Shown here one piece after another: positions 62,045 to 64,000 of a stretch of DNA of 64,000 bases. How positions within the stretch are numbered: position 1 is the stretch's first letter; each line of letters opens with the position of its first letter. Both the position numbers and the translations under genes were made by a program. This DNA comes from Planctomyces sp. SH-PL14. Its GTDB lineage: Bacteria > Planctomycetota > Planctomycetia > Planctomycetales > Planctomycetaceae. Location of the stretch: positions 3,924,001 to 3,988,000 of the forward strand of contig NZ_CP011270.1 of assembly GCF_001610835.1 (NCBI RefSeq), written 5' to 3'. Under the pieces are notes generated by a model, which made no database searches, was not told the DNA's origin, and saw nothing but the letters and a program-made list of their open reading frames with translations.

Positions 62045-62245
62045 CAAGCGCCCCTAAGACCGGGGTCCCGGGGGCGCTTGCTACTGCAACAGGAAGCAAG
62101 TGCGGGCCAATCCTCGCTCGTGCAGCTGAAATGCAGGGTTGCATTTGGTGCGCCAAACAAGGATTTGAACCTCATCCACCCGGCCGTTCGGACGCAACCT
62201 ATTATGAGAAATGGACTTTCTCCACCACGTCATCGTACATGACGA
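62045..62245 (-). ncRNA. Candidate structured RNA with tRNA-like T-arm
   Basis: On the reverse strand this stretch forms successive hairpins: CGTCAT/ATGACG (62245-62229), GAGAAA-gtcca-TTTCTC, a tRNA-like T-arm GAGGTTCAAATCC with TTTGGCG-CACCA after it (62175-62146), and ATGCA-accc-TGCAT. It ends with a strong GCAAGCGCCCC hairpin (62085-62045) followed by TGTTTTG, a plausible terminator. I could not fold a proper acceptor or anticodon arm, so it is not called a tRNA. The frames through it use codons unlike the neighbouring genes. It may be a decayed tRNA or a distinct RNA; confidence is low. Confidence 0.3.
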
Positions 62246-62560
62246 TCCGATGGCGAACCCGCTGACGTCTGGCGAGGGTCTCTGTGACGCTGCATTGACG
62301 CAGACCGGAACGCTGCAAAACGACGCACCGCCGTCGCACTGAGAAATCCACCGGCTTCGATGCGGGCTTCTCATTCGCTCGGTTTTCGGGGGCGGCGCGA
62401 TCGAATCGGTTTCCAGACCCCCTTCGAACCGGATCGAAACGCCGGACTGCGAGACTGCTGTTGCAGGACGAAGCGCGTCAGAGTGCCCGCGTCCTGGTTC
62501 CCCGATTCAAAGTGGAACGGGGCACGCAATGAAATCGCAGGGAATCCGAGAATTCCAGGG

Positions 62561-62578
62561 TTGGCACGCGCCGTGCAA
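62561..62578 (+). promoter_or_regulatory. Near-consensus sigma-54 (-24/-12) promoter
   Basis: TTGGCACGCGCCGTGCAA: the -24 box TTGGCAC and -12 box GTGCAA have GG (62563-62564) and GC (62575-62576) exactly 12 bp apart; only one base of the -12 TTGC box differs. Transcription would begin near 62588. It lies about 680 bp from the divergent sigma-54 activator gene. Confidence 0.65.
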
Positions 62579-62587
62579 CCGCTACAA

Positions 62588-62714
62588 CACGTCCATTCAT
62601 TCACCCATTAATACCGTGTCGTTCACCTCGGGGACCTGTTCACATTCGGCCGAGGCTTTCATTCTCCCCAGGACACGGATTGCCCCGCGTTGCCCAAGGC
62701 AACGCGGGGTTTTT
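62588..62714 (+). ncRNA. Candidate sigma-54-dependent small RNA
   Basis: About 127 nt between the -24/-12 promoter and an intrinsic terminator, with no ATG and no protein-like frame. The RNA would start with a C/U-rich single strand (CCATTCATTCACCCATT), then form two nested stems: CCGTGTC (62614-62620) with GACACGG (62672-62678) outside, and CCTCGG (62626-62631) with CCGAGG (62650-62655) inside, followed by the terminator stem. No forward gene lies upstream for more than 2.8 kb, so the terminator must serve a local transcript. Transcription itself is unproven. Confidence 0.55.
62683..62714 (+). terminator. Rho-independent terminator of candidate small RNA
   Basis: CCCCGCGTTGCC (62683-62694) pairs perfectly with GGCAACGCGGGG (62698-62709) around a 3-nt loop, followed by TTTTT. 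It is very strong and has no coding gene in front of it on the same strand. Confidence 0.92.
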
Positions 62715-62736
62715 CATGCGCGGTGCTGGTTCTGAT

Positions 62737-63090
62737 CGGGTCCAGGAGGACCCTGGTTGGGAGTGCAGAGGGGCCTGTGTCGTTTTATTGGCCCTTTGCC
62801 CGCCGGAGGCTTGGCCCGTCGGGAGATGTCTGCAGGAGTACGTGTCCAGGCGCGGGCGACGTGCCGGATGCCCCTTCACCTGAGACGCGGGGATTGCAAA
62901 GCGAGCGGTATCGGGTGAGGGAGTCCTCAACACGGGTCCCACAAAGCGGACGTCCGTTGTGTCCCACGGTTCCTCATGGAAGCGCCTCCGGCGGCAAGGG
63001 TCTGTGTCATTTCTGTGGCCCTTGACCTCGGCTGCCGTCGCACGTTGGGTTTGAGCGAGCAGTGCTGTGCCGGCAAGGACGCTGTTCGAG
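62737..63090 (+). repeat. Dispersed structured repeat, copy 9 (longest, forward)
   Basis: The longest copy, 354 bp. Both hairpin loops are the expanded type: hairpin 2 is AGGGGCC-tgtgtcgttttatt-GGCCCTT and the right-module hairpin is AAGGG-tctgtgtcatttctgtg-GCCCTT. Hairpin 1 is CCAGG-agga-CCCTGG. It begins 23 bp after the small-RNA terminator and ends about 100 bp before the amidohydrolase gene. Confidence 0.9.
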
Positions 63091-63188
63091 GCGGCGGCGT
63101 TGACCGACGCACGGCGAACAGGCCACAGTGAGCATCGCTCACCTGCCCCAGCGCTCTCCCGTTCCCCAGCCGCGCCCTCTTCCCCGCT

Positions 63189-63977
63189 ATGTCCGTCATC
63201 TGGGATCTCCACTGCCACCTGTCCGGCATCGCCGGGCGGACCGTCGACGAACGGATGGCCAACCTCATCCGATACGCCGACCGGATGGGCGTCGCCCGCC
63301 TCGTCCTCTCGATGGGGACCTCCTTCCTCCAGGAGCCGACCCCGGAACAGTTTCGCCAGCAGAACGACGACGTCGTCCAGGCCCTCTCGCACTGGCATCA
63401 CCGGGCCTTCGGCCTCGCCTACATCAACCCGCACTTCCTCCCCGAATCGCTCGCCGAGATCGACCGACTCGTCGCGAACGGGCCGATGATCGGGATCAAG
63501 CTCTGGGTCGCCCGCCGCTGCTCCGACTCCTCGCTCGACGCTATCGTCACCCGCTGCGCCGAGCTCAAGGCCCTCATCTTCCAGCACACCTGGATCAAAA
63601 CGACCGGCAACCTCGCCGGAGAGTCGACGCCCCTCGACCTCGCCGAACTGGCCCGCCGGCACCCCAGGATCCCCATGATCCTGGGGCACTGCGGCGGAAC
63701 CTGGGAGCTGGGGATCCGGGCCGTCCGCGACCTGCCGAACGTTTCGGTCGAGACCGCCGGGTTCGATCCGACCGCCGGCATGGTCGAGATGGCGGTGAAG
63801 GAACTTGGAGCCGAACGGGTCCTGTACGGGAGCGACGCCCCCGGCCGCAGCTTCGCGTCGCAGATCGCCAAGGTCGCGGGAGCAAACGTGACTGATCCGC
63901 AGAAGGACCTGATCTACAGCCGGAACCTGCAGCGGATGCTCGATCCGATTCTGCGAGGGAAGGGAGGCCGGCCATGA
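63189..63977 (+). CDS. Amidohydrolase-family protein (subunit 1 of a pair)
   Basis: A 262-residue metal-dependent TIM-barrel hydrolase. DLHCHLSG at residues 6-13 provides the HxH metal ligands. FQHTWIKTTG supplies a barrel histidine, ILGHCGGTWE another, and VLYGSDAPG the catalytic aspartate region near the C-terminus. It resembles the Amidohydro_2 family (decarboxylases and lactonases). No clear Shine-Dalgarno is seen before the ATG. Its stop overlaps the start of the next gene by four bases (ATGA), so the two are translationally coupled. Substrate unknown. Confidence 0.87.
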   Translation: MSVIWDLHCHLSGIAGRTVDERMANLIRYADRMGVARLVLSMGTSFLQEPTPEQFRQQNDDVVQALSHWHHRAFGLAYINPHFLPESLAEIDRLVANGPMIGIKLWVARRCSDSSLDAIVTRCAELKALIFQHTWIKTTGNLAGESTPLDLAELARRHPRIPMILGHCGGTWELGIRAVRDLPNVSVETAGFDPTAGMVEMAVKELGAERVLYGSDAPGRSFASQIAKVAGANVTDPQKDLIYSRNLQRMLDPILRGKGGRP

Positions 63978-64000
63978 TCGATGTCAACACCGCCCTCGGC
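63974..64000 (+). CDS. Start of a second gene, probably a paired amidohydrolase (truncated by window)
   Basis: Only nine codons are inside the window (MIDVNTALG). The ATG overlaps the TGA of the preceding gene. The beginning DVNTALG resembles the first strand of amidohydrolase-family partners in which the HxH is modified; identification is tentative and rests mainly on coupling to the preceding gene. Confidence 0.45.

Noticed and set aside
62146-62235. A bona fide tRNA gene on the reverse strand
   Set aside because: The T-loop and CACCA are present, but no 7-bp acceptor stem, standard anticodon stem or T33 could be found.
62081-62374. Reverse 97-codon frame through the hairpin-rich region
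   Set aside because: Codon use differs from the genes around it, there is no clear ribosome-binding site, and it overlaps several hairpins and a terminator-like stem.
1-63090. CRISPR array
   Set aside because: The repeats are hundreds of bases long, several kilobases apart, in both orientations and separated by genes.

Overview
The window looks like chromosomal DNA of a high-GC planctomycete (order Planctomycetales). Supporting families: two DUF1501 proteins with twin-arginine leaders, a DUF1549/DUF1553 protein, a planctomycete cytochrome c (PSCyt1) fused to WD40 repeats, a DUF1559 pseudopilin-like protein with an H-x9-DG motif, a DUF1571 protein, a BBP7-like outer-membrane barrel, and a Ser/Thr kinase next to an ECF sigma factor. 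I see no rRNA, convincing tRNA, phage, IS transposase or CRISPR array.

Layout. 0.3-1.3 kb: a solitary MoxR ATPase. 1.5-9.8 kb: acyl-CoA metabolism, with one forward fatty-acyl-CoA ligase facing a four-gene reverse operon that encodes a mutase catalytic subunit with isobutyryl-CoA-mutase-type residues, a fused B12-binding/MeaB GTPase protein, an acyl-CoA ligase and an acyl-CoA dehydrogenase. 10.4-16 kb: secreted proteins, a CpaC-type secretin and a Cys-rich lipoprotein. 16-25.6 kb: GNAT acetyltransferase, AhpD-like protein, lone DUF1501 protein, a comM gene interrupted by an in-frame amber codon in a low-GC island, a secreted HExxH metallopeptidase-like protein and a sugar dehydrogenase/cytochrome c fusion. 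25.9-32.8 kb: acetyl-CoA synthetase, Uma2 and Nif3 proteins, a lipoprotein, a PDZ protein and a DUF1571 protein. 33-42.8 kb: a tandem pair of 548-residue paralogues, purQ, a beta-propeller-like protein, a TPR protein and small exported proteins. 43.1-52 kb: a four-gene co-directional cluster (DUF1501, pre-peptidase-domain protein, DUF1549/1553, cytochrome c-WD40). 52-59.7 kb: BBP7 barrel, kinase, ECF sigma factor, 2-hydroxyacid dehydrogenase and DUF1559 protein. 59.7-64 kb: an FHA-GAF sigma-54 activator, a 1.3-kb RNA-rich intergenic region and the start of an amidohydrolase pair.

Two things stand out beyond ordinary genes. First, nine copies of a roughly 280-350 bp intergenic repeat, in both orientations, share several hairpins. 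The stems persist while their sequence and loops vary, which suggests selection on structure. Second, the gap beside the sigma-54 activator holds a near-consensus -24/-12 promoter, about 125 nt of non-coding DNA with nested inverted repeats, and an intrinsic terminator: a candidate sigma-54-dependent small RNA. Two more -24/-12-like promoters precede the PDZ and DUF1571 genes.

Limits: everything was read by eye from the sequence. Family names rest on recognised motifs and domain order, not on searches. Start codons were chosen by Shine-Dalgarno spacing and signal-peptide position.
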